From: Aquatica leii
Lineage: Eukaryota > Arthropoda > Insecta > Coleoptera > Lampyridae
Length of the DNA: 64,000 nucleotides
Assembly (NCBI GenBank): GCA_035610365.1
Contig: CM069436.1
Span: forward strand, 86,243,912-86,307,911
Direction: 5' to 3'
The position numbers and the translations under genes are program-made. Shown piece by piece: positions 25,853 through 36,829 of this stretch. The notes beneath the pieces were generated by a model. It saw nothing but the letters and a program-made list of their open reading frames with translations, made no database searches and was not told the DNA's origin. Positions within the stretch are counted from its first letter, which is position 1. Every line of letters starts with the position of its first letter.

Positions 25853-26519
25853 TATGCATTACAAAAAGTTTTTGATAGAAAACATAATGTTCTTTCCCAT
25901 AAAATAGAAAAATCCATTTAAATTAAGGGATTTTTTTATGTTTAAAAAATTTAAACTAAAATCCTTTTTTAAACAACCTGTAAAAATATCGAAATCCGAC
26001 ACAACTAAGTAAAGCCCTAAAGGCTATAATCACAATTTTCCCGAAATTAATAATAGATAGGTATAGAGAACCTTGAATAAAGTGGACTTAGTTTTTAACG
26101 TATAATCTAAAAATGTCATAAAATATAGTGGATTACTTTAAAAAAAACCTTTGATATGTTACAATTTTCTAAAACACCCTGTATAACTAAAAATAATTTA
26201 AAAACTAGTCCTTAACACTTGACATATCTCACTAAAAAATTATGCTGATATGTTACCTTACCATCTTACCGTTTCTGCACAAAAAACAGAGAGAATAATC
26301 GTAAATCACCCTGTATATAAAATAATTTAAAAAAATTGTCTGAAAGATTTTAAAAACTGAAAACTATTCTTACTGTATAAAAAACTTTAAGATATCGTAA
26401 ACTTTAAGAAAATTAGAAAATAAATGGTAACACAAATTTTGAAATGAAACGCAACAGCCAGAAAGCAGTCCCTTAAAAAAATTGAACAATTAATTCTTAG
26501 TTCGACTTTCATTGATTTA
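25853..26519. other. AT-rich DNA with CACCCTGTATA phrases
   Basis: AAAACACCCTGTATA and AATCACCCTGTATAT appear about 130 bp apart. Such phrases occur in several insect repeat families; no element boundaries could be set. No gene. Confidence 0.35.
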
Positions 26520-29500
26520 CTGTCGACTTTGTATGGTTTTTCTCAAATTTGGCTAAAAAGACCACGTTCAAATTTGTTTTTGGGAAATTTTTTATAAAAA
26601 CCGTGGAGAACTAATTGATTGTTTAATTTTAAAAAATGTAGAAGACAGATTTTTGTTTCTGCGTTTCCCATGTAAAAACGTGTGTAAAATACCATGCAAT
26701 TATAAAACTGGCAAAAGAAGGTAGTCCTTTTAAGAAAATTTGAGAAAAACCGCACGAAATCCAGAGTAAATCGACGTAACGAGAACTAAGCGATTGTTTT
26801 AATTTGAAGAAATGTGGGGGGGCAGATTTTAGTAACTTGTAAAAAAAGGTGGCCTTTTTAGGAAAATTTTAGAAAAACAATACGAAATAGACACAATGAG
26901 AACTAATCGAATGTTTAATTTGAAAAAATGTGGGGGTCAGGTTTTGGTTTCTGCATTTCTCTACTTAAAAATCTGTGTAAAATATCATTCGGTTATAAAA
27001 CTTGCAAACAAACGTGGTCTTTTTTAGAAAATTTGAGAAAAACCGTACGAAATCGAGAGTAAATCGACACAATGAGAACTAATTCATTGTTTAAATTGAA
27101 AAAATGTGGGGGGCAAATTTTGGTTTACGCATTTCCCTAAGTAAAAATGTGTGTAAAACACCAAGCAATTATAAGCTTGTAACAAAAGGTGGTCTTTTTA
27201 GAAAAATTTTAGAAAAACCGTACGAAATCGACACAATGAGAATTGATTGTTTAATTTGAAAAAATGTGGAGACAGGTTTAGGTTTCTGCGTTTCCCTAGG
27301 TAAAAATGTGTGCATGTAATGCAATTATAAAACTTGCAAAAACAGGTGACCTTTTTAGAAAAATTTAAGAAAAACCGTGCGAAATCGACGCAACGAAAAG
27401 TAAGTTATTGTTTAATTTGAAGAAATGTGGGGGTTAGATTTTGGTTTCTGCATTTCTCTATGTAAAAATCTATGGTAGGGTTTCTTTATCCTTCTTATTT
27501 AACTTTAATTGACAACTATTGGATTCTTCATTCAAGGAGGTGCATAAAAAAACTGTTCAGTTTTTCTTTATGGCGACGTTTCGTGCACTAAATGTGAACT
27601 TCATCAGGCTACTGCAATGTATTTACGTAAGTACAACAACTATCTAATGAATAATAATTTATTGCTAACTTATTCATTAGATAGTTGTTGTTAATAAATT
27701 ACAGTGGCCTGATAAAGTGCACGAAACGTCGCCATAAAGAAAAACTGAGCAGTTTTTTATGCCCCTCCTTGAATGAAGAATCCAATAGTTGTCAAGTAAA
27801 AATCTATGTAAAATATTCAGTTATAAAACAAATGTAGTCTTTTTCAGAAAATTTGAGAAAAACCGTACAAAATCGAGAGTAAATCGGCACAATGAGAACT
27901 AATTCATTGTTTAATTTGAAAAAATGTAGGAGACAAATTTTGGTTTACGCATTTCCCTAAGTAAAAATGTGTGTAAAATACCAAGCAGTTATAAAACATA
28001 CAACAACAGGTGGCCTTTTTAGGCAAATTTGAGAAAAACCGTACAAAATCAAAAGTAAAACGACGCAACGAGAACTAAGCGATTGTTTTAATTTTAAAAA
28101 ATGTAGGAGACTTCCTTCTGATTTTTTCGTATTTTTATGTAAAAAATGTGTGTAGAATACGACGCAATAATAAAACTTGTAATAAATACTGATCTTTTTA
28201 GAACAATTTGAGAAAAATCGTACAAAATCGACAGTCAATCGACACAATGAGAACTAATTGATTGTTTAATTTGAAAAAATATGGGAGCAGATTTTGGTTT
28301 CTGTTTTTTATGTAAAATTGTGTGTAAAATACCATTATAATACAAAATCGAGAGACTAATTCATTGTTTAATTTGAAAAAATGTGGGGGACCTTCCTTTG
28401 GTTTTTTTGCGTATTTTTATGTAAAAATGTGTGTGGAATAAGACGCGATTATAAAAAGTGGAAAAAAGATGGTCTTTTTAGAAAAATTTAAGAAAAACCG
28501 TATGAAATCGACGCAACGAGAATGAAGTTATTGTTTAATTTGAAGAAATGTGGGGGTCAGATTTTAGTTTCTGCATTTCTCTATGTAAAAATCTATGTAA
28601 AATATTCAGTTATAAAACTAGCAAACAAATGTGTTCTTTTTCAGAAAATTTGAGAAAAACCGTACGAAATCGAAAGTAAATAGACACAATAGGAACTAAT
28701 TCATTGTTTAATTTGAAAAAAATTTGGAGACAATTTTTGGTTTACGCATTTCCCTATGTAAAAATGTGTGTAAAATACCAAGCAATTATAAGACTTTCAA
28801 CAAAAAGTGTCCTTTTTAGAAAAATTTGAGAAAAATCGTACGAAATCGAGATTAAATCGTCGAAGCGAGAACTATGTAATTTTAATTTAAAAAAATGTAG
28901 AAACCTTCTTTCGGATTTTTGCGTATTTTAATGTAAAAATGTGTGCACGATATGACGCAATTATAAAAATTGCAATAAAAGGTGATCTTTTTAAGACAAT
29001 TTCAAAAAAAAACGTACGAAATCGAGAGTAAATCAACACAATGAGAACTAATTGATTGTTTAATTTGAAAAAATGTGGGGGTCAGATTTTGGTTTCTGCA
29101 TTTCTCCACTTAAAAATCTGTGCAAAATGTCATTCAGTTATAAAACTTGCAAACAAACGTGGTGTTTTTCAGAAAATTTGACAACAACCGTACGAAATCG
29201 AGAGTAAATCGACCCATTGAGAACTAATTCATAGTTTAATTTGAAAAAATGTGGAGGGAAAATTTTGGTTTATGCATTTCCCTAAGTAAAAATGTGTGTA
29301 AAATACCTAGCAATTATAATACAACAGGTGGCCTTTTTTAGGAAAATTTGAGAAGAATCGTACGAAATCGAGAGTAAATCGACACAATGAGAACTAATTG
29401 ATTGTTTAATTTTAAAAAATATGGGGGGCAGATTTTGGTTTCACTGTTTCTTTCTGTAAAATTGTGTGTAAAATACCATACAATTATAAAACTTGTAACT

Positions 29501-31660
29501 AAAGATGGTCTTTTTAGAAACATTTTTAAAAAATCCAGAGTAAATCGATGCAACGGAACTAGGCGATTGTTTTAATTTTAAAAAATGTAGGAAATTTCTG
29601 TCTGATTTTTACGTATTTTTATGTAAAAATGCGTATAGAATGCGACGCAATTATAAAAAATGTAGTAAATGGCGATCTTTTTAGAACAATTTAATAAAAA
29701 CCGTACGAAATCGACAGTAAATCGAGAACTAAGCGATTGTTTTAATTTAAAAAATTTAAGAGACTTCCTTCTGATTTTTGCCTATTTTTATATAAAAATG
29801 TGTGCCCACTATGACGCAATTATTAAAATTGCCATAAAAGATGATCTTTTTAAGAAAACTTGAAAACAATCGTACGAAATCGAGTAAATCGACACAATGA
29901 GGACTAATTCACTGTTTAATTTGAAAAAATGTAGGAGACAAATTTTGATTTACGCATGTCCCTATGTAAAAATGTGTGTAAAATACCAAGCAATTATAAA
30001 ACTTTCAATAATGTAAAAATGTATATAAATTACCATGCAGTTATAAAACTTGTAACAAAAGCTGGTCTTTTTAGGAAAAATTTAGAAAAACCGTACGAAA
30101 TCGATAGAATGAGAATTGATTGTTTAATTAGAAAAAAGGTGGGGAGCAGATTTTGGTTTCCGCGTCTCCTCATGTAAAATCTCTGCAAAATACCATGCAG
30201 TTATAAAAACTGGAAAAAATAGGTGGTCTTTATAAGAAAATTTGAGAAAAACCGTACGAAATCGAGAGTAAATCGACGCAACGAGAACTGATTTAATTTG
30301 AACAAATGTGGGGTGCAGATTTTGGTTTATGCGCTTCTCTATGTAAAAATGTGTGTAAAATACCATACAGTTAGAAAACTTGTGAAAACAGCTGGTCTTT
30401 TTAGAAAAGTTTTAAAAAATCATAGAAAATCGAGAGTAAATCGATGCAACGAGAACTAGGCGATTGTTTTAATTTTAAAAAGTGTAGGACACTTCCTACT
30501 GATTTTTACGTATTTTTATGTAAAAATTTGTATAGAATACGAAGCAATTATAAAAAAATTTAGGAGACTTCCTTCTGATTTTTGCCCATTTTTATGTAAA
30601 AATGTGTGCACAATATGACGCAATTATAAAAATTGCAATAAAAGATTAACTTTTGAAGACAATTTGAAAAAAATCGTACGAAATCGAGAGTAAATCGACA
30701 CAATGAGAACTAATGCATTGTTTAATATGAAAAAATTTAGGGAACAAATTTTCATTGAGGCATTTCCCTATGTAAAAATGTGTGTAAAATACCAAGCAAT
30801 TATAAAACTTTCAACAAAAGTTATCCTTTTTAAGAAAATTTGAGAAAAATCGTACGAAATCGAGATTAAATCGTCGCAGCGATAACTATGTGATTTTAAT
30901 TTAAAAAAATGTAGAAGCTTCCTTCGGATTTTTACGTATTTTAATGTAAAAATGTGTGCACAATATATATGACGCAATTATAAAAATTGCAATAAAAGGT
31001 GAACTTTTTAAGATAGTTTGAAAAAAAAAACGTACGATATCGAGAGTAAATCAACACAATGAGAACTAATTGATTGTTTAATTTGAAAAAATGTGGGGAC
31101 AAATTTTGGTTTATGCATTTCTCTATGTAAAAATCTATGTAAAATATTCAGTTAAAAATGTGGGGGACCTTCATTTGACTTTTTGCATATTTTTATGTAA
31201 AAACGTGTGTAGAATACGGCGCGATTATAAAAAGTGAAAAAAGGGAGATCTTTTTAGAAAATTTGAGAAAAACCGTACGAAAACGACGCAACGAGAACTA
31301 GTTTAATTTGAATGCGGGGGGTAAATTTTGGTTTCTGCGTTTCTCTAACTAAAAATGTATATAAAATACCATGCAGCTATAAAACTTGCAAAAAAAACGA
31401 AGTACGAAGGTGACAGTATATTGACGCAACAAAAACTAGTTGATTCTCTAATTTGCAAAATGGGGAGACTGCCTTCTTGTCTCTGCATTTTCCTACGTTG
31501 TACAAATGTGTGTAGAATAAGATGCAATTATAAAAATTGAAATAAATAGTGAACTCCTTAAAAAAACTTGAGAAAGAACCTAACGAAGTGGAGTGTAAAT
31601 TGACGCAACGAGAACTGTTTAATTCTTTTAAACGGGGACTGCGTTCTTGTTTTTAGGTTG
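26520..31660. repeat. Satellite array, monomer about 175 bp, 25-30 diverged copies
   Basis: A unit built from GTAAAAATGTGTGTAAAATACC, CAATTATAAAACTTGCAA, GGTCTTTTTAGAAAA, GAGAAAAACCGTACGAAATCG, TCGACACAATGAGAACTAA, GATTGTTTAATTTGAAAAAATG and GGTTTCTGCATTTCCC repeats head to tail. Successive GAGAAAAACCGTACGAAATC words at 27034, 27210, then 27851, 28031, 28210, then 28651, 28830, 29008, 29178, 29350 give spacings of 170-180 bp. Units are diverged, some are truncated, and two subtypes differ in the middle block (CAGATTTTGGTTTCTGC against CTTCCTTCTGATTTTT). Open frames in it are the repeat translated. The array is interrupted at 27509-27795. Confidence 0.9.
27509..27795. mobile_element. Inverted-repeat insertion with hammerhead-like arms, inside the satellite
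   Basis: Two arms of about 95 bp face each other: TTGACAACTATTGGATTCTT at the left end and its exact inverse at 27776-27795. Further in, both arms carry ATAAAGAAAAACTG and GTGCACGAAACGTCGCC, read outward from the centre. The left arm (minus strand) reads CCTGATGAAGTTCAC, a short loop, GTGCACGAAAC and then GTCGCC, which has the CTGATGA and GAAAC core words of a hammerhead ribozyme with a self-pairing stem between. The right arm has CTGATAA and a shortened stem. Such motifs are known from Penelope-like retroelements and related nonautonomous repeats. Confidence 0.65.
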
Positions 31661-31776
31661 TATTTGAAAATTTGTATAATAACATGTATTTTTTAAATTT
31701 ATTAGTCACATAATTTTAAACAAGGTCTTAAATAATTCTGTCAAACGGTTGCTTTTAAGTATTTACGATAAAACAA

Positions 31777-32720
31777 GTACACTCAAGAAAGAAAAAACGG
31801 GATACTATGTACTTCTAAGTACAAGTATATAGCAGTGTAAATGAGGTTTAATCCTAACCATTACAGATTTATTGAAGTTTGCAATGCATTTGTGTTTTAG
31901 AGCAATTTTGTTGGTTTTATTATAAATTTGCTACACATGCATGATTCTTTAACTGGATATTTCCTCTTTTTTATTATATAATCGAATACCATTCAATTAG
32001 AACTTAATTCTAGGTTAACGTTAATACGTTCGATTACAGTCGAATAGTTTTTTTTCTATTTTGAGAATATTGTCCAATTTTATTTAAATAACAAAACAAA
32101 TTAATATTTTTTATTGTGAGCATAAATAATACTTAATCGCAAACATAAATTTATCAAAATTGGAAATAAAAATTAATTATACTATTACAAATACGAGTAT
32201 AATATAAAATTAATAAGGGTTATGACCCCTTCATTATCAATGCATTCCTTCAGTAGTCTGAGCATTAACGCTAATAAAAAGTAAATTTCATAAAAATTAT
32301 TTATTTAAATAACTTTAAGACAATATGCTTAAAATAATTTTTAAAAAATAAACCCAATTTAATTCTACTGTAAATAATTAAATAAAAATAATTGACATTA
32401 ACCTATAGTTCAGCGCTAATCGAATGTCATACAATTATAAAAGAAAACACAGGAAATGATTTAAAGAAACAAATACTTTATAAATATTCTATTGTACAGC
32501 TTCAATTAGTTATGCAACTGTCCTCGTTCACTTGCAAATATATAAACTTGAAACGTTGGTAAAATCGCAACCGATAAAACTGCTCTATAATGCCATTGCA
32601 TTAGTTAAAATAACAGTGAATGAAACGTGAATTATTCAACGACTTTGTTGTTGTAATAAATTAAGTCCCGTTTACACAACTACACAGATAGTGTCTCGTT
32701 TTTTCTTTTCTCGAGTGTAC
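31777..32720. mobile_element. 944-bp nonautonomous element, GTACACTCRAGAAA termini
   Basis: The left end GTACACTCAAGAAAGAAAAAACGGGATACTAT pairs with the inverse of GTACACTCGAGAAAAGAAAAAACGAGACACTAT at the right end, followed on both sides by a GTGTAAA block. It shares its terminus with the 203-bp MITE at 24936-25138, so both belong to one family. The interior is AT-rich and noncoding. No clear target duplication. Confidence 0.65.
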
Positions 32721-33441
32721 CTGATATAATCCCTGATTGTGTAGCATTAATTAAATATGTATTATGCAAAGAAGTTTAAAAGTACGCATACATATATGTT
32801 TAGATAGGCCTTTGCAAACTGTACCTTAATATACTGACAGAACAATATACAAAAGAATAACTAAAATAATAGCCATTCAATTGTAATAAAATGGAAAAGT
32901 GAATTTTATTATAAAGAAAGACTTAAAAATCAAGTGGTCATTCATAAACACCCATCTTAAATTTTTATACAGAGCGTTTCAGAATTATAATGATCACAAT
33001 ATATAAATATAGACCTACGAATGTTTTGTAGTTGAAACGAAATTTCAATTTAACACAAACAAAATATAAAAAACTATGTCACGTATAATCTTATCATTGT
33101 TCAATAACTGCTGAGAATTAATAAGCGGCAAAACACAAACTGTGACAGCTATCACAGTGTAAACTGAAGATGTCACAATAATGCATGTTACTCGGGCATT
33201 AATTCAATACATTAGAATCACATATATTTTCAAATATACAAATGGTTTCTTATTAATAACTTTGCATTAACGAATATGATAGATTCACAATAGACGAAAA
33301 ATATATTCCATTAATTAAATTATGTACAAAGAGGGGAGCTAAAAGGGTTAGTAGAATATTCGTATCCGACAACAAGGTCTCTTTGAATTTCGCTGAAACT
33401 CTCGTTATTTCAATAAAAGAAAAACATTAACTAACCTTAAT
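32721..33441. other. 3' flank of CTDNEP1
   Basis: AT-rich DNA without recognised features; should include the CTDNEP1 3' untranslated region. Confidence 0.4.
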
Positions 33442-34586
33442 CTACCAAAGACGATGAAGATGTAAATTTCGTGATAACACAGATCTTACGTCTGCCGTAA
33501 AACGTAAAGCATCTAACACAGGAAGGAGGTTAAGCAGCGCAATATCGGTTGGATCCGAGAACCACGACTTTATAGGAATCGCATTATCTGCAAAAGTAAT
33601 TTTATCAATTAAAAAACTTTCATAGTTAAAAACAAACCCGGGTAAGCTCTGTAAGCTCCTGGACTATTATCTAATATAAATATACTAGACAGGTCATTGC
33701 AAATCGCACTAAGATCTTTAGTGTATGACCCTAAATCAGGAGTGCAATGTTGGCGATAATATCTACGCTGTAATATGCCACGTCCTGCATCTAATCGATC
33801 GGCCACTGCAGCACCATAAATCTCCATACTCGCAGTAAAAACCACTAAATCATACCATTGTGAGACTATATCGAGGAAAAAATCAACGTGTGGTCTTTTA
33901 TGAACAAAAAACCGTACAGGATGTCTATCGATTACTACTTTTAATACAAAGTCAGGAGGTGTTCCAGGTCTAACTGTTTGTCTTACAACGCCATCATGAT
34001 GCGAATGAATCAACGTTTCGTCTAAGTCTAATACTAACACCTTGCGTTTCACAATACCTATAATGTAATGATTAAAACGTTAGTAAAAAAAAAATACAGG
34101 CTTACTTAATCGATGTCTGGATAACGGTGACAGAGGATAAATATTATATTTGACGGACTGATGTTGAATAATCTAAAAAATAATTGTTTATTAATAAAAG
34201 TTGTTAGTTTAACCGAAAAATTTGATTAACTGCCAAATACGACGTTTGCCAAATTACAATATTGTGATGATCTCAACCTTGCCATTGACTAAAATACGTT
34301 AAAATAATCTTCATTAAGATAATAACACTTTAATTTGTCTACAATATTTCGATACCTTATCAAAACTATGCTTTATTCGTCAGAACATTATCAAAACCAA
34401 ATCAACAAATAAAATAACTCGCGATAAGTAAATTAAAACAAATAGTCGGCGAAACTAAGTAAAAAATGTGTATTATTGTAAACTTACTGCTCTTGTCTGC
34501 TTTTTGATCATATAGCAAAAGCAAGTCCACACTTTTGAAGTGAGAAGCAAAAATGCTCTAAGTCCCATTTGCACTCTCTTCCACAT
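33442..34586 (-). CDS. CTDNEP1: CTD nuclear envelope phosphatase 1 (Dullard), four exons
   Basis: Exons 34586..34488, 34172..34106, 34057..33638 and 33587..33442 join with GT/AG introns into 243 residues, the length of insect Dullard. The start [15 protein letters not shown] is preceded by an in-frame stop. Residues 8-30 are the hydrophobic membrane-anchoring segment ([16 protein letters not shown]). DLDETL at 66-71 is the HAD-family DxDx(T/V) catalytic motif (Asp66 nucleophile, Asp68), followed by [25 protein letters not shown] and [10 protein letters not shown], and the conserved C-terminus [10 protein letters not shown]. The enzyme is a Ser/Thr phosphatase of the nuclear envelope and ER that dephosphorylates lipin. 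No lesions. Exon 3 carries almost the whole catalytic domain. Confidence 0.96.
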
Positions 34587-35160
34587 TTGTAATTAATAAT
34601 TTGATTTCTTTTACAATTTTACATTTAATAACCATACAAAATACTGAAACTCTTTAATTTGGTTTACATATCGCATTTTAATAAGCAATAAACACAAACC
34701 GGACCAGCGCCATGCCAAAATCGACCCATAATCTGACATTTGCGCATGAGCAGTGTATAATTTTTGCAATTCAGTTTAGACAACCTAAACAACAAAACTT
34801 GAAATTTTATTTTCCGATGTTTACGCCATCTAACAATATTTTTTTAAGCAAATTGTTACAACGGTAGATTTTCTTATAAAAAAATAATATTCATATTTTT
34901 GTATTCTATTTTTTTAATGTTACACGTCTTTTTCTTCTTAAAGCGTTTTGATTATAAGTCATGTTTCAAAGTTTAAATCTTTCATTGTCAGCTAAAGCTT
35001 ATGATGGTAAATTGCAAAATAAGTGAGATTTTGTTAGTGATAATATTAGTGTGTAAGTTTGAATATGCAGTTATTCTATTGCTTTGGAAAGCCTTATTAG
35101 GATGTGTTTTAAAGAGTCGCCGATTTTTCCTTACCTCAATATACCTAACCGTATACAAAT
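34587..35160. other. CTDNEP1 upstream region
   Basis: AT-rich; no other gene supported. An 89-codon open frame across 35001-35270 overlaps the next element and shows no recognisable content. Confidence 0.4.
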
Positions 35161-35430
35161 TACGTTTTTATTACATCACGTTTACGTTATTAGAGTGTAT
35201 TTGTGACGTATCTCACATAACCGTAAGTACTTTCTACGTAACGAATTTGAGTGTAAATCTCAACGTCTAATTACTAAATCAAACATACTAAAAACTTACA
35301 TATCAAAATTATTTTATTGCTGACGTTGACGTTCACATACTTACTCAAATTTATTATAAAGTACTCGTGGTTTTGTGGGGTACATCACAAATGTACTCTA
35401 ATAACGTAAGAGTAATGTAATAAAAACGCA
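35161..35430. mobile_element. Foldback MITE, about 270 bp
   Basis: The left arm TACGTTTTTATTACATCACG...ACGTTATTAGAGTGTATTTGTGA pairs with the inverse of the right arm (GCGTTTTTATTACATTACTC...ACGTTATTAGAGTACATTTGTGA). Complementarity continues through TACTTTC and AATTTGAGT to AACGTC near the centre, so almost the whole element can fold on itself. Ends are approximate and no target duplication was fixed. Confidence 0.6.
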
Positions 35431-35510
35431 ATCTGACAATACACGCTAATAACGAAAAAGTGATGTTATAAAAATGCAATCTGGCTGACATTTTTCGAAC
35501 TGAGAATAAA

Positions 35511-35715
35511 GAGAGGCGTCGTTCTTCTTAATTTCTAACAATCGGATGATTTTCTGGAATTAAGTATAGAATCAAATAAGTTTTGGCTCTTATACCAAAA
35601 GGTCTGCGACTGTTGCTGCTTCTTCCCCGTCCCAGTCCCGTCCACTTCGTGAAACAAATAAATAATAGCCACCAAGGTGTATTTATTTCCCAAATCAGAT
35701 TCTGGAAACTGTAAT
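35511..35715 (-). pseudogene. Fossil of a second gypsy integrase copy
   Basis: This region lines up with 38228-38485 of the gypsy remnant downstream: GAGGCGTYGT, CTTCTTAATTYCTAACARTCGG, CTTYTAATAC-type block, GGTCTGCGACTGTTGCTGCTTC against CGTCTGCGACTGTAGCTGCTTC, TCCACTTCGTGAAA, GTATTTATTTCCCRAATC and GATTCTGG. It is shorter by internal deletions and out of frame. It is an older, independent copy of the integrase catalytic region of the same or a related family. Confidence 0.65.
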
Positions 35716-36169
35716 ATAACCCACTCACGTTTGAAAACTAAAACACGCAAACAAAAAAAGTACCAACATCTAGATATAGCTGTGATCGTCAAGCTACCAC
35801 CCTTTTAGTATATTAAGTTTGATAACAAAAAAATATTTATACATTTATTACCACGGGCCCCTAATGCTGAGAAATCCCAAATTCGTAATAAATATATCAC
35901 AGTAAAAAGAGCCAGGTATCTGCCGCCTGAATATTTTTGTCGGTTGCCGGTTGCCGCTGCCCTCATTTCAAAAAAAGCTTAATACTCTTTCCTATTGTAT
36001 TGGCAAAATATTCTTCCAACATCCGTATTTTATAAATGAAAATGAAATGAAAATCATTTCGGTTCATTTCTGATTCCTTCAAACAAGCAGTAGGTACTCG
36101 CAATCGCAAGCGAAAATTTAACTGAATTGTGATAAATGTATGTGAACTTGAAGTGTTAGTTTGTTAGAG

Positions 36170-36515
36170 ATTGTTTTTAAATTTACAATGGTAAAAATAT
36201 TTTCATTTATCAATTTTATTTATTTAATTGCAATATCGTTTTACACTCAAGAATAATTTCTTTTGACGTTAGATCCGACTCAGATTCATTAACTACAGAC
36301 TCAGGATCAGAAAATGAAAGGCAAAGCTTTCTATTGCAAAATGTTCCTGATTCTCCATCTGCATTTTTAGAATCTTTGGATCAATTAACGACAACAACCG
36401 AAAAAATTACCAGGAAACCGAAACCCAGCAAGAACCTTTTGCACAACCATTTCCTTCGGACTATGCTTTATTTAAAAACGAAATACTCACCGAAAGAAAA
36501 AAAATAGACTTAGTA
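36170..36515 (+). other. Possible spliced exon or transposon fragment, unassigned
   Basis: After TTTTGACGTTAG (a plausible acceptor at about 36273) an open frame reads SDSDSLTTDSGSENERQSF and continues for about 75 codons without a stop. Upstream, ATGGTAAAAATATTTTC at about 36188 could be a short start exon. The acidic Ser/Asp composition is protein-like but I recognise no family, and it is adjacent to the proposed gypsy LTR. It may equally be chance. Confidence 0.2.
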
Positions 36516-36516
36516 T

Positions 36517-36820
36517 TGTTACAAATTATTTATTTTTAACTAATTTATTTAAAACGACTAAAACTACGTTTACTTATTCTAGAAATTTGTACACTTTTAA
36601 ATTAACCGAACTAATTAAATGTAATAATATTCAATAAAAACACTTACACTATAATTTATATCACTTAAGATAAGATAACGTCCTCGGATAGCCTCGCACT
36701 TGTTTACACTAATAATCACGTACACGATTATTCTCGGTATATTTATGTAGACACACGCGTGCTAACGATTTATTTACACTTGATAATCTTCTTAATACAG
36801 CATGCATTCGCGTTACGACA
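36517..36820 (-). repeat. Possible 3' LTR of the gypsy element
   Basis: On the minus strand, 10 bases after the pol stop, a 304-bp segment begins TGTCGTAACGCGAATGCATG and ends TTTGTAACA, so it has TG..CA ends, and contains ATAAATATA and AATAAA-like words. A good polypurine tract is not obvious before it and there is no second LTR to compare. Boundaries are tentative. Confidence 0.35.
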
Positions 36821-36829
36821 ATAACTGAC

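Noticed and set aside
26543..31540. Many 60-96 codon frames in the satellite
   Set aside because: All are the satellite monomer read through and recur with the repeat; no conserved protein.
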